DNA of 64,000 nucleotides, taken from Phascolarctos cinereus. Taxonomy: Eukaryota > Chordata > Mammalia > Diprotodontia > Phascolarctidae. The notes below the pieces were generated by a model. The model was not told the origin of the DNA and did no database searches. It was given only the letters and a program-made list of their open reading frames with translations. This document shows, in pieces, positions 1 to 10,004 of this stretch. Position numbers and translations under genes: made by a program. The DNA lies in contig NW_018343985.1 of the NCBI RefSeq assembly GCF_002099425.1, forward strand, positions 2,867,501-2,931,500, given 5' to 3'. How positions within the stretch are numbered: position 1 is the first letter of the stretch; every line of letters begins with the position of its first letter.

Positions 1-770
1 AGTCTATGTTAGTGTTATATCAGGCCCAAACGGTTTCGTGAAATAACTAGTTAAATGAGAGAAGAAAAATCCAATTTGACTAAACTGACTGAGGTAGACA
101 AAGGTTCTGTCTATACTTACAAGCTTGCTAACTCATTTGATTAGTCAAGTCAGTTGTTTTTCTCTTTGTTTTGTTTGGTTTTCTTTTTCTTTCTTTTTTT
201 TTTTTTTAATCAGACCAGTGAAATGGATCACTGGTCTGGCTATCTAATCACTGTTAGGACCTCCTTGCTCAGTTGTTGTTTTCCTTTCTTTCTATCATTA
301 TTCCTCCAATGGAATGCATGTCTTCTTGACTGATTCTAGCAGTGGACTTCAGTCAACTCACTTTATCTTCATCAATGGATATAGGACCCATGACCAACAT
401 GTGCATTTCTCCATGATCTCACAAAACCAAGATATTGGTCTCTGGTAGACTGACAAACTGACAATTTAATGTCTCTGCAAATGGGAAAAAGACTATATTA
501 ATTCAGTATGAATTTAAAATATATTTCATGTTCTGTGAGGTCATTTGATTAATTTTTAATTTCATCCCACCTAGAAATCTTTTGAAATAAAAAAATCATC
601 TTTCTATTGTTTAATATTTAAATAGGTACTCAAATATTTAAATATACTCTTCACCCCCATCTCTTAACAGTTGCTTGCCTTATTAAAGCACTGTGGAAAC
701 CATAACATAGACATTTCGATTGATAGACAAGCCTTTAATATAACATTGTAGTTCTGAAAATGTATGTGAA
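1..770. other. AT-rich unassigned sequence
   Basis: No gene or repeat family is recognised here. The stretch contains a poly-T run near 191-207 and a perfect short hairpin just after it. All frames are broken by stops. It may be intergenic or intronic. Confidence 0.5.
211..238. other. Perfect 11-bp hairpin after a T-tract
   Basis: The arms CAGACCAGTGA (211-221) and TCACTGGTCTG (228-238) are exact reverse complements around a 6-nt loop. A run of T precedes the left arm. The bases outside the arms do not pair, so it is an isolated short stem. It could be a chance palindrome or the relic of a terminal inverted repeat. Confidence 0.7.
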
Positions 771-895
771 TTCAACTCATTAGACAAACATTTATCATGT
801 GTGTGCAAAGTATAGTGGTAGGTATTATGGATGCAAAAACACAAATACACAAAAACAAATACTCTTGGCTATCATAAACAGATTCTACTTGACTG
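771..895 (-). mobile_element. L2 LINE 3' end, antisense
   Basis: The order of blocks follows the reverse complement of an L2 3' terminus: an 'acaaacatttat' head, a diverged version of the 'tgtgtgctaagtac' block, 'ggtattatggatgc', then an A-rich spacer. It is a short, old, 5'-truncated fragment with no coding part. Confidence 0.55.
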
Positions 896-1923
896 CATTT
901 AAATTTCAGCCTCAAATAAATAAGAAACTTTATTTTTGTAGATGACAAATGATGAGATTGAAAGGGTTAACCCAACGGTAAAGGGAAATATAAAAGAACT
1001 ATTTTGCTTTTATTAATCCAGATGTAATTAGAATTGACACACACTTTACAACGCCTCTGTGGATATGCAGGTTTAGCATAACAAATAATGTGTTTCTTAG
1101 CTGCCTATGCATATTTATATTCCCACTTGTAAACATTTTATTTAATTGATTTTCACTCATCAGAATCAATTCCTAAGACTCTTAAATTTAGTTAATTAAA
1201 TCAATAGATTTAAAACCAATTACTTGCCATATCCATTATCTTTCTATCTTAGTAGCCAGGTTTAGAGCTTTGGGAGAAGTCTTGTTATCAGTTAAGACAA
1301 TTATTATTGAGTGAAATACAATACTTGGGAGTTAAGAGAAATTATATACATACAAAGTTTTCACAAAAACAAAGTGATTTAGCAGTATTTTGTTAAAAAA
1401 AAAGCAGAAAAATCAGCAAAACTCAAGACAGGAAACAGAATTTGTGAAGATAGAAATTCCTCAGCTCCAGCTCACTTATAAACACAATTATTAAGTGGAG
1501 ATTAACTAACAATTAACTAACAATTAAATTATCTTTTTTTTTCTTTTTAGCAACAAAGGGCAGAGAAATATTTTAAGATTTTGCTTAACAATTATAGAAA
1601 TGGAAAGTCCATAAGGGCTGTTCAAATGTAACTGTGATTTCATAAGCAGGATTAATTCCAAAAATGTAAATCACAAAGTATCCATATAAGACTATCCTGA
1701 GCAACCTCTGTCCACATTATCCCCAGAGCTTGTTATTTTTCTGCGGCTTTCCTACATTTTATGGACATCACGAGGGCCCCAGTGGAACATTATGGTTGTT
1801 CACCTGTCATCACTCCTTTTGCCATATGACCAGTCTCTCTTCTCGTTCTGTCATTCAATTTTTTGATGATACCATTAACTCCTATTCTTCTTTGTAGTTT
1901 CTGGTTGGCTATACATACATTGC
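896..1923. other. AT-rich unassigned sequence
   Basis: No family is recognised. The part from about 1010 to 1310 is complex, non-repetitive DNA with homeodomain-like TAATTA cores and could be regulatory. Frames are closed by frequent stops. The stretch ends at the target site of the half-L1-like insertion. Confidence 0.4.
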
Positions 1924-1937
1924 TCATGCTAGTCATG
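1924..1937 (+). repeat. Left TSD of half-L1-like element
   Basis: The 14-mer TCATGCTAGTCATG matches TCATACTAGTCATG at 5171-5184 with one difference. Such direct repeats are made by target-primed reverse transcription and fix the limits of the element at 1938 and 5170. Confidence 0.8.
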
Positions 1938-2807
1938 GGGAGTGTAGAGTCAAGATGGCAGAGTGAAAGCAACAACTTGCTTCAGCTCCCCCCCAAACCT
2001 CACCAAATGCCTATAAAAAATGGCTCTAAACAAATTCTAAGGCAGAAGAACCCACAAAAAGACAGAGTGAAAAAATCTCCCGCCCAAGACAAAGTGGATG
2101 ATTGATCAGAAAGGTATATCGTGCAGGTCTGGTAGTGAAGCACAGCACAGCATGGGCGCACAAGCGGCAGCAAACCTGGAGCAGGCCTCAGAGGACTGAA
2201 TTGCAAGCAACTGTGATGGTTTCCAGACTCCTCAATCCAGGAATGCCAAAGACAACTTAGAAAGTCAGTGGGAAAAGTCTGCTTCTGTGGTGCTGAAAGA
2301 GGAACACGGGGTCTCAGATCCATTCCCCAAGAGCCTGGCGGGGGTGGGGGGGCAGCTGCCTCTTGAACTTCCAGGCCAATAGACTGTGGGGGAATCCAGT
2401 GGCTGATCAGAGTGGGACTGCAGGGATCTTTTTGCCAGTGCTGAGGCAGGAATCTCTTGCTTTGCCCATGTTTGGATCTGGGTCACAGATCTGGAGTGAG
2501 GAGGGTCCTGGGGTGAGAAGGAGCGCTGGCATGGTGGAGCTTGTAGTGGCTGTGGAAAAGAAATATTCCTCACAGTTACAGGACAGAAAGGAGTGCTTGT
2601 GGTCACTAATACACCACAGCACAGGCCAGTAAAGCAGTAAACACCTTTATCATACCACCTTGCAAGAACTGAAAATTTTCACGTCCTTACAAGTATCTCT
2701 GAAAACAGTTTTATTAACACCCGAAGCTTGGGATAGTACATTCTCTACATTGGAAGCAGACTCTTACTTTAACAAAGAGTTTAAAACTCAAGTAACTGGC
2801 TGGGATC
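1938..2807 (+). promoter_or_regulatory. 5' UTR/internal promoter region of the half-L1-like element
   Basis: This segment is much richer in G and C than its surroundings, includes a G-run near 2340, and precedes the ORF1 ATG. By position it is the internal promoter and 5' UTR of an L1-class element. Almost no CpG remains, as expected of an old methylated copy. Open frames on both strands here are not genes. Confidence 0.6.
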
Positions 2808-3790
2808 ATGAGCAAGCAGCTCAAAAATAGTCAGACTATAGTATCTTACTTTGGTGAAAAAGAAGATCAAAATATACAACCAGAAGAAGACAACAAAGTC
2901 AGAGCTCCCACATCCAAAGCCTCCAAGAAAAATATGAATCAGTCCCAGGCCTTGGAAGAGCTCAAAAGGGATTTAGAGAAGTAAGAGAAGTAGAGGAAAA
3001 ACTGGGAAGAGAAATGAGAGTAATGCAAGAAAATCACGAAAAACAAGTCAACACCTTGCTAAAGGAGACTCAAAAAAATATTGAAGAAAATAACACCTTA
3101 AAAAATAGCCTAACCCAAATGGCAAAAGAGGTCCAAAAAGCCAATGAGGAGAAGAATGCCCCAAAAAGAAATTGGCCAAATGGAAAAGGAAGTCAAAAGA
3201 TTACTGAACGAAAATACTTCCTTAAAAATTAGAATAGAACAATTGGAAGATAGTGACTTTGTGAGAAATCAAGACAATGTAAAACAAATCCAAAAGAACG
3301 AAAAATTAGAAAATAATGTGAAATATCTCACTGGAAAAACAACTGACCTGGAAAATACATCCAGGACAGAGAATTTAAAAATTATTGGACTATCTGAAAG
3401 CCATGATGAAGAAAAGAGCCTAGACATCATCTTTCAAGAAATTATCAAGGAAAACTGCCCTGATATTTTAGAACCAGAGGGCAAAATAGAAATTGAAAGA
3501 ATCTGCTGATCCCCTCCTGAAAGAGATCCCCAAAGGAAAACTCCTAGGAATACTGTAGCCAAATTCCAGAGTTCCCAGGTCAAGGAGAAAATATTACATA
3601 AGCTGCCAGAAAGAAACAATTCAAGTACTGTGGAAACAAATCAGGATAACACAAGATTTCAGCTTCTACATTAAAGGCTGCAGGGCATGTAATATAATAT
3701 TCCAGAGGGCAAAGGAGATAGGATTACAACCAAGAATCACCTACCCAGCAAAACTGAGTATAATCCTTCAGGGGAAAAAATGGTCATTCA
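2808..3790 (+). pseudogene. L1 ORF1-like RNA-binding protein relic
   Basis: L1 ORF1 proteins form trimeric coiled coils that bind element RNA and act as nucleic-acid chaperones. The relic begins MSKQLKNSQTIVSYFGEKED at 2808, and its first frame stops at codon 59. A Lys/Glu/Asn-rich coiled coil follows in one frame from about 3014 and continues in another from about 3144, so at least one frameshift is present. The RRM-like core start, TENLKIIGLSESHDEEKSLD, lies near 3370, and that frame ends at a stop at 3507. Residual C-terminal similarity runs to about 3790, where a SINE has inserted. It is non-functional. Confidence 0.75.
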
Positions 3791-3807
3791 GTGAAATAGA
3801 GGACATT

Positions 3808-3970
3808 TGGGGCAGTTAGCTGCTGCAGTGGATAGAGCACCAGCCCTGAAGTCAGGAGTACCTGAGTTCAAATCAGGCCTCAGACTAAACATTTGACACT
3901 TACTAGTTGCATGACCCTGGGCAAGAGACTTAACCCCAATTTTCTAAAAAGAAAAAAAGAAAGAAAGAAA
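3808..3970 (+). mobile_element. tRNA-derived SINE with A-rich tail (WSINE1-like), nested in half-L1
   Basis: The SINE begins 'tggggcagttagctgctgca', has box-B-like 'gagttcaaatcaggcctcag', then 'aagagacttaacccc', and ends in AAAG repeats with no RTE tail. An A-rich tail suggests L1 mobilisation. The 15-bp TSD GAAATAGAGGACATT is exact at 3793-3807 and 3971-3985. The insertion interrupts the 3' part of ORF1, so it is younger than the host element. Confidence 0.9.
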
Positions 3971-4188
3971 GAAATAGAGGACATTCAAACATTAAAGCAT
4001 TCTGAATAGAAAACTTGACTTTCAAATAAAAGACTCAAGTGGAACATGAAGAGGTATAAAAGGAAAGAGAAATCATAAGAGATTTATTAAGGTTGAACTA
4101 TTTACATTCCTTCATGTAAAGATGATATTTATAACTCATGAGACCTTTGTCAGTATTAGGGTAGTTGGAGGAAAAAAGTTATATGTAT

Positions 4189-4199
4189 GTATAGGTAGG

Positions 4200-4247
<48 letters not shown>

Positions 4248-4256
4248 GATAGATGA

Positions 4257-4318
<62 letters not shown>

Positions 4319-4330
4319 TAGATAGAAAGA
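4189..4330 (+). repeat. (GATA)n microsatellite
   Basis: An almost pure GATA array with minor interruptions near 4247-4258 and 4316-4330. It sits inside the 3' part of the half-L1-like element. Confidence 0.95.
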
Positions 4331-4599
4331 TAGAGGGCACAGGGTGAGTTGAAGATTAAAGGGTCATATTTGGAGAATAAAATTAAGAGATGAGAGAGGA
4401 TTATACTCAGAGAAGAAGAAAGGGAGAGGCAGAATGGGGTAAATTATCTCACAAAAAAAAGAGAAGAGAAAAGTGTCTTACAGTGGAGGGGAAATGGGGG
4501 AAGGTGAAAGGGAATGAGTTAATCTTATTCTCATAGGATTTGGCTTATGGAGGGAATAACATACACATTCAATTGGGTAAGGAAATCTGTCTTACCCTA

Positions 4600-5170
4600 C
4601 TGGAAAATAGGGGGAGAAGGGGACAAGACAGCAGGGGGATGATAGAGAGGAGGGCAGATTGGGAAAGGGCATAATCAGAAGCAAATACTTCTGAGGAGGG
4701 ACAGGGTCAAAAGAAAGAATAGAATAAATGGGAGGGCAGGATAGGATTAAGGGAAATAGAGTTAGTTTTTCACAGCGTGTCTACTATGGAAGTGTTTTGC
4801 ATAACTGCACATGTATAACTTATATTGAGTTGCTTGCCTTTTCAATGAGGGTGGTTGGGAGGGAGGAAGGGAGAAGATTTGAAACCTAAGGTTTTAAAAA
4901 CATATGTTTAAAAAAAAGTTTTAACATGCTACTGGGAAATAAGAAATACAGGAAATGGGGTACAGAATTCTGTCCTGCCCTACAGGAAAATAGAAGGGGA
5001 AGGGGACAAGAGAAGGGGGGAAGAGATAGAAGAGAGGACAGACTAGGGGAAGGGATATTCAGAATGCATGCCATCTTGGGGTGGGGGGAGTGGTGAGATG
5101 GGGTGAAAATTTGGAATTCAATATCTTGTGGAAGTACATATTGAAAACTGAAAATAAATAAATTTAATAA
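4600..5170 (+). repeat. Two tandem L1-type 3' ends in the half-L1-like element
   Basis: A purine-rich segment at about 4600-4690 is repeated with divergence at 4977-5075; both start with a CCCTAC..GGAAAATAG block. A first L1-type terminus ('gggagaagatttgaaacc' and a following A/T-rich tail) ends near 4950. A second, different terminus ('ttggaattcaatatcttgtg', 'gaaaactgaaaataaata') ends at 5170. Both lie inside one TSD pair. Confidence 0.65.
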
Positions 5171-5184
5171 TCATACTAGTCATG
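5171..5184 (+). repeat. Right TSD of half-L1-like element
   Basis: TCATACTAGTCATG, 13 of 14 identical to the left copy at 1924-1937. Confidence 0.8.
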
Positions 5185-5440
5185 CATCTTTCCATTAGCT
5201 TCTTCATGAAGCTCATCTGTTGTTCTTCAGAGGCAGTAGTATATCAGGTATAATAATTATACAAAAACTCTAGTTTTAAAAAAAAGTTTATTGAAGAAAT
5301 ACACCTTTGCTCTGATGGAAGGCTTGAGGTGACCAAAAAATCTTTGCAGTTTCATGAAAGTAATAAAGTCTGCTCTCCTCCTTTTCAATAAGGGCCCAGA
5401 TTATTGTCCAGATGTAGTTACTGCCAGTGATAACTTGGAG

Positions 5441-6114
5441 CAGAGGTGTCAAACACTAGGCCAGTGGCCTATTGCGGCCCACCGTGCTTCCAAGGGGACT
5501 TTGTATCCCCTTGAATCTGAAAGGGAGAAGGGTTTTTTTTTTTAATTGCAGGGATCTTATCCTGAAAACTCTGGCTAGGCTTAGTCTATAGACAGAATGA
5601 AACCTATATGTAAGTGTTGTGAGGAGGGAAGGGAGGATGGTAGGTATACACTAATGGCTTCCATCATTGCCTTGGGACCAAACTATGCTCTCTTTAAAGG
5701 TTTTTTTCTAAGATTCCAAGTGAGACCTGAACCAGATTAAAATGTAATTGGAAAATATTTAACAAAATTAATAAACATATAACTTATTTTGTTCATTTAG
5801 TCTTATTTGACTCTTCATGACTCCATGGACCACGCTGTCCATGGAGTTTTCTTGTGAAGGATACTGGAATGGTTTGTCATTTCCTTCTCCAGTGGATTAA
5901 AGCAAGCAGAGGTTAAGTGACTTGCCCAGAGTCACACAATTAGTGACTATCTGAGATGAGATTTGAACTCAGCACTCTATCCACTGAGCCATCTAGCTGC
6001 CTCTAAATATGCAACATAATACACTAAATGTTAACATATGGTTTTCTAACTCAATATGCAGCCCTTGATGATCCTTATGTAAGGCTTATTGGCTATTCGA
6101 GTTTGACAACACTG
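5441..6114 (+). mobile_element. Non-autonomous hAT element, split by a SINE
   Basis: It starts 'cagaggtgtcaaac' and ends 'gtttgacaacactg', which are imperfect terminal inverted repeats of the 'CAGGGGTGTCAAACTC' hAT type common in marsupials. There is no transposase frame inside. The flanking 8-mers (ACTTGGAG, TTTTAGAA) match at only 4 of 8 positions, so the target duplication is decayed or uncertain. Without the nested SINE the element is about 460 bp. Confidence 0.75.
5789..6003 (-). mobile_element. RTE-tailed tRNA-derived SINE, antisense, nested in hAT
   Basis: Read on the minus strand it gives the SINE order: head 'gaggcagctagatggctcag', box-B-like 'gagttcaaatctca', 'gtcacttaacctct', the 'ggagaaggaaatgacaaacc' block, and a decayed RTE tail at 5791-5850. 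Possible TSDs 'taaacatataac' and 'taaatatgcaac' flank it. The tail has acquired an 11-bp inverted repeat at 5820-5847. Confidence 0.85.
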
Positions 6115-6124
6115 TTTTAGAAGG

Positions 6125-6385
6125 TATGCATTCAGATGCATGTTGAAATCTGGGTAATAAACATTCTTTGCCATTTAGCCTTTCCTGTATGGATGGACAA
6201 TCCAAACGCCTTTGAGTCATCACTTATCTCATCCAGAAGGCTAAGAAATGTTTTTGGGATGGGAGCAATCAGCACAATGTCATAAAGCCATGTAGTACTT
6301 TACCACCCATAGAAAATTCCCTCTTTTACCTAGACCTGAATCTCCTTCATCACAGTGATAAATACCTTTGTCAAGTTAAATTTAA
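6125..6385 (-). pseudogene. RTE-clade LINE reverse-transcriptase fragment
   Basis: The minus strand encodes DIVLIAPIPKTFLSLLDEIS and then DDSKAFGLSIHTGKAKW in one frame. This fits the region after the catalytic (F/Y)ADD motif of BovB/RTE reverse transcriptases; the first Asp of ADD is not clear. RTE LINEs copy their own RNA at nicked DNA and supply machinery for RTE-tailed SINEs. Only about 260 bp survive, and the frame is lost at both sides. Confidence 0.7.
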
Positions 6386-6389
6386 AAAA

Positions 6390-6530
6390 TATATATTTAA
6401 GTGCTAACTATGTGCCAGGCATTGTAGTAAGTGTTGAAAATACAAATACAAGAAGAAAGACAGGCCCTACCCTCAAGAAGCTTACATTTTAATAGGGAAA
6501 GAGGTAGATAACATATTAAAAAAATCTACA
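6390..6530 (-). mobile_element. L2 LINE 3' end, antisense
   Basis: The blocks 'gctaactatgtgccaggcat', 'gtaagtgttgaaaatacaaa', 'cctaccctcaagaagcttac' and 'attttaatagggaaagag' follow the reverse complement of the L2 3' end in order. It is a 5'-truncated ancient copy. Confidence 0.85.
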
Positions 6531-6886
6531 AATTTTGAGGAACGGAAGGTATACTCATTATGGCACTAAGAAAAAGTCAGTAATGTCATAAGGGGAATGA
6601 AGATATGACTGATCTGGGCGTTTTCCTTAAAATAGAATTTCTGGGAGGAATGAGCCAGAGGAAAAAGTCGTAAGGGCAGAGGGCACTACCAGTATAAGAA
6701 GTTCATAGTGGACTAAACTTCCAAGGCATACCTCCTTATTTCTCAACGGATGTGTGTTATCAAAATGTCACTAAAGGGGCTTGTTCCTATTGCTATAGCT
6801 CCCCAAGAATTCGGAATGGTCTTGATGCCATGATACCAGACACACTGTCATAAAAGGACCTATTAGGTGGCATTATGTTCTACAAA
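6531..6886. other. Unassigned sequence
   Basis: About 350 bp with no confident assignment. The first half might be a further degraded part of the antisense L2 just upstream, but I cannot show it. Confidence 0.35.
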
Positions 6887-6897
6887 GTATATGTGTG

Positions 6898-6954
<57 letters not shown>

Positions 6955-7214
6955 ATGTATGTATATATGCGTATATTATGTACACAGGCATACACATATG
7001 TATATGTGTATGTATATGTATGCATACACCTACACACATGCATGCATGTACACTCACATATACATACATATACATGCACATATATGCACATGCATACACA
7101 CATATATCCACGTGCATATATGTATATACACACATGTGCACGTGTGCATATGTATACATATACATGTGTGTGCATGTGTGTGCATGTATGTGTGTATACA
7201 TATATATATATACA

Positions 7215-7269
<55 letters not shown>

Positions 7270-7287
7270 TATGTGCGTGTGTGTATT
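6887..7287. repeat. 400-bp (TA)n/(TG)n/(CA)n complex microsatellite
   Basis: Alternating purine-pyrimidine DNA made of TA, TG, CA and TATG/CATA units, with pure (TG) near 6916-6943 and (TG)(TA) near 7228-7270. Open frames occur on both strands only because the repeat lacks stop triplets; their Tyr/Cys/His/Thr-rich peptides are artefacts. Confidence 0.95.
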
Positions 7288-7842
7288 CAACAAATAATAA
7301 ACACAATGGAAACAAATATAAGAATAATTATCTGGATTTGACCAGACAAATTTAGAGAAAAACTGATGGAGGTAATACAATTTGGAAAACATTTAGTGAC
7401 TTGTATAAAGGGTGGCAATAGGAAAAGAAGCCAGAAATATGAAGGGTGGGGATCTCAAACCTTGTTAATTTCTCCATGAATAGTGACTGAGAGAACATAA
7501 AAAAAAATGATCAGTCTATATGTCTCCTCTGTCAACTATGCAAAATTTGTATGGTAGTCATCTATACATGAATTTAAGCCATTAGTATTAATAGGGAAGA
7601 AGCAGACTTTCATAAGGGATATTCAACAGTAGACTATATTATTCTCAGAGAATGTTTGAACAAAGTTATCCTTGCATTTTCATTTGTAGTTACCATGTAA
7701 TTGTGTATGATTTTCATTTATGTATAGATATTCCATTCTTTTTTATAACTGAAACAGAATTAAAGCTAAGTAAATGTTGAATTCCCATTGCACAGATGAT
7801 ACTACTGCCTTCTACCTGCACTATTTTAATATATGCCATATT
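7288..7842. other. Unassigned AT-rich sequence
   Basis: No repeat family, RNA gene or coding potential is recognised. Confidence 0.4.
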
Positions 7843-8045
7843 GTTGTTGTTCAACCTTCATTTTTGGAAAGTATCAATGACATCACAGAGTGATGTCTTG
7901 ACTTGCATATGAATTAGATTTAAGTGAGAAAGAGTTGCACAAAACCATCAGCCTCACCCTCCCTTCTGGAATCATTAAAGTCCAGTAGCAAGAGAAAAGT
8001 CAAAATAACAGGATGCAATGTATGACCTTGGCATCTGCTGAGATG
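7843..8045 (+). mobile_element. Marsupial interspersed repeat R1 (copy 1)
   Basis: The order 'tcaatgacatcacagagtga', 'tgtcttgacttgcatatgaa', then 'ttgcacaaaaccatcagcct' is shared with copies at 17187-17575 and, inverted, at 53225-53640. I recognise it as a repeat frequent in marsupial genomes but cannot name the family with confidence. The copy is truncated after about 200 bp. Confidence 0.65.
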
Positions 8046-8194
8046 GTTTGGTAAAACCAAACCCTGGTAAGGGTGTGGCCTCTGAGTGAGGCAGTTTCAT
8101 GGAGTCACAGGTGAGAGTCAGGTGAAAAGTAGACAACAAAGTTGGATGAGAATCCCTGTAAAGGGATCAATAAGCCCTCACACCAAAGGTGTTA

Positions 8195-8385
8195 ATCCTC
8201 CCTGAATTCCCTATATCCTATATACACCTCATTTATACATAGTTGTTGGCATATCATCTCCCCCATTAGACTGTTAGCTCCTGAACAGCAAGGATTAATT
8301 TTTTTAATTTATTTTATTTCTATTCCCAGCTCTTAGCACAGTGCCTGGCACATAATAGGTGCTTAATAAATGCTTAATGATCTAA
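8195..8385 (+). mobile_element. L2 LINE 3' end
   Basis: Sense L2 3' terminus: 'catctcccccattagactgt', 'agctcctgaacagcaagg', 'ttagcacagtgcctggcaca', 'taataggtgcttaataaatg'. It is one of the better preserved L2 ends here, with a T-rich expansion near 8300-8320. Confidence 0.9.
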
Positions 8386-9045
8386 TGTCCAACTATTCAG
8401 AACATCCTTACTATCAATCTGTTTCTGTTTGTTTTTCCCCTACCCTAAGTATGCCTGGAAAGTACTCCTAAATCTATCTTGAAATAAAGGAAACCACAAA
8501 TATAGTTGTTTTATGAATGATCTCACTTACGAATGTCAAATTTATTCAGTAGATCTTTATAATGAGACTATTGAAATTACATTTGGGTTGAAAAGAGTTT
8601 GATCATGGCTGCCAGCTGGAAACCAAACGAAATGAACCATATTCTCGCTAACTCCTCATACTTCTAATCCAACTCATGACTGATGTTAGAGACATCTTTC
8701 CTGGTCTAATCAAAGCCAATCAGAAGTCCTAGTAGTTTAAGCATAAGCACAAATAAGAGCACCCACTATTTACTAACTCTGTAACTAATTGTCAAGTCAA
8801 GCTTTCATCTTAAAAAGAGGTTAGTGAAGATGTTCCAGATGCAGATATGGCATATAGCTTGAGTATTACTTTGGGTTCTGAAGAGCAGTGCTGTCATAGC
8901 CTCCAAACAAGGGATTTTGGGGGAAATCTCTCTGTTCTCCTACTTTCTTTAAGAGCAAATCATTCCACTAGTTGGCAGTGAAAACCAAAAAAATACAAAT
9001 TCAGTCAACCTCTGTTCTAGTATAGATTTAATTATCATTTATAAT
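8386..9045. other. Unassigned sequence
   Basis: No recognisable repeat, RNA or coding feature in about 660 bp. Base composition is typical of the window. Confidence 0.4.
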
Positions 9046-9049
9046 ACTG

Positions 9050-9285
9050 TAGTAGGGCCGTGGCAGAGTGAGGAGATTGAGAGAATTAAGAACCTAGAGC
9101 TCTGAAGCCAAGTGAGATGCAGGGCTACAATCTTGTCCCTTCCTCCCTTCCCCCCACCCCAACACTAGCAAGTTGGATGATTACAGGAAAAGCACTTAAC
9201 TTCTCAGTTTCTTCATGTGTAATACGGAAATAATAATATTGGTACTACTAACGTCACAGAGGTGCTGTGTGAAAACCATTACTCA
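9050..9285 (+). mobile_element. MIR-class SINE, diverged
   Basis: The core 'cacttaacttctcagtttct' followed by 'aataataatattggtactac' and 'cacagaggtgctgtg' fits the MIR 3' half. The 5' half is interrupted by a pyrimidine-rich stretch near 9138-9165. Confidence 0.6.
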
Positions 9286-9289
9286 CATT

Positions 9290-10004
9290 TCAGTATTTCA
9301 GGAAGTGGAGGTATGGATTTGTAATGCCTTCAAATGATCAGATTTTTCATAACCGTGTTAATGTTCCCAATAATTTCTGAATGCTCACATAAAGAAGAGC
9401 ATTTAGAAAGAACATCTCTTTCTAAAATTTTACTTTCCTACCTGGAATTTTCCCTTTTTTGTTTACCTCTTTCACAAAAGATAGCTGTTGTTATTTTAAC
9501 TGATATGGATATCTGATCTCCTGAACTCTCAAATAATATTGTGCTAAATGATAATTATATGGCAAAAACATACTAGTATCAATACGGTGAGTGCACAAAA
9601 GAAAGGATGTTTTGAGAAATCATTCTGGTTGATAGAAATCCTTATTTTCTTTTTTTTTCTAATTTCCATAAATTGGAATAAAAACATCACGTCATAATGA
9701 TGCCTACACAGAGTGAGAATTTATGCCATTCAGTCAAACAGTCCGTTAATTTTGGCTGGCAGCTTGTAAAGCATCATTCTCCCCATTAATTTTCATTTTC
9801 AGTTAGCTGTGTTGGATAATGCCGCATACTGACTTTAGTCAAGGTGTATTTGTCCCCTGATAGGAAGGCAATTTGTTTGATTCCCATTTGAAATTGTGGC
9901 TTAATGTTCAGTGGTAGAAACATCCAGACTTTGTTTATAAGCAAAGATGGCATAAAAGAAAGACTAGACCATGTTTTGTGGGACAGAAAGATCTACAATT
10001 CATG
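9290..10004. other. Repeat-free block, possible conserved non-coding element
   Basis: No repeat signature. From 9640 to 9960 the sequence is complex and balanced, with homeodomain-like cores such as 'ccattaattttcatttt' and 'ccgttaattttggctggc', and a microsatellite-free texture typical of developmental enhancers. No frame is coding. A role is inference only. Confidence 0.35.

Larger units (their letters stand above)
1938..5170 (+). mobile_element. Half-L1-like (HAL1-type) element, apparently full length
   Basis: The element starts with an L1-type promoter head containing 'caagatggcagagtg' and has a GC-richer 5' UTR of about 870 bp. An L1 ORF1 relic follows from 2808, and a purine-rich L1-type 3' UTR ends in A-rich sequence at 5170. 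No endonuclease, reverse transcriptase or ORF2 C-terminal sequence lies between ORF1 and the 3' UTR. Matching TSDs flank it, so it inserted in this form. Half-L1 (HAL1) elements, which keep ORF1 and drop ORF2, are known from marsupials and other mammals. The alternative is an ordinary L1 that lost ORF2 after insertion. It is inactive: ORF1 is broken and a SINE and a GATA tract interrupt it. Confidence 0.75.

Noticed and set aside
2000-2632. Several 70-113-codon frames on both strands
   Set aside because: They lie in the GC-rich 5' UTR of the half-L1-like element and overlap each other.
6863-7392. Overlapping frames of 100-162 codons on both strands
   Set aside because: All run through a TA/TG/CA microsatellite that cannot form stops in several frames; their peptides are dinucleotide-coded.
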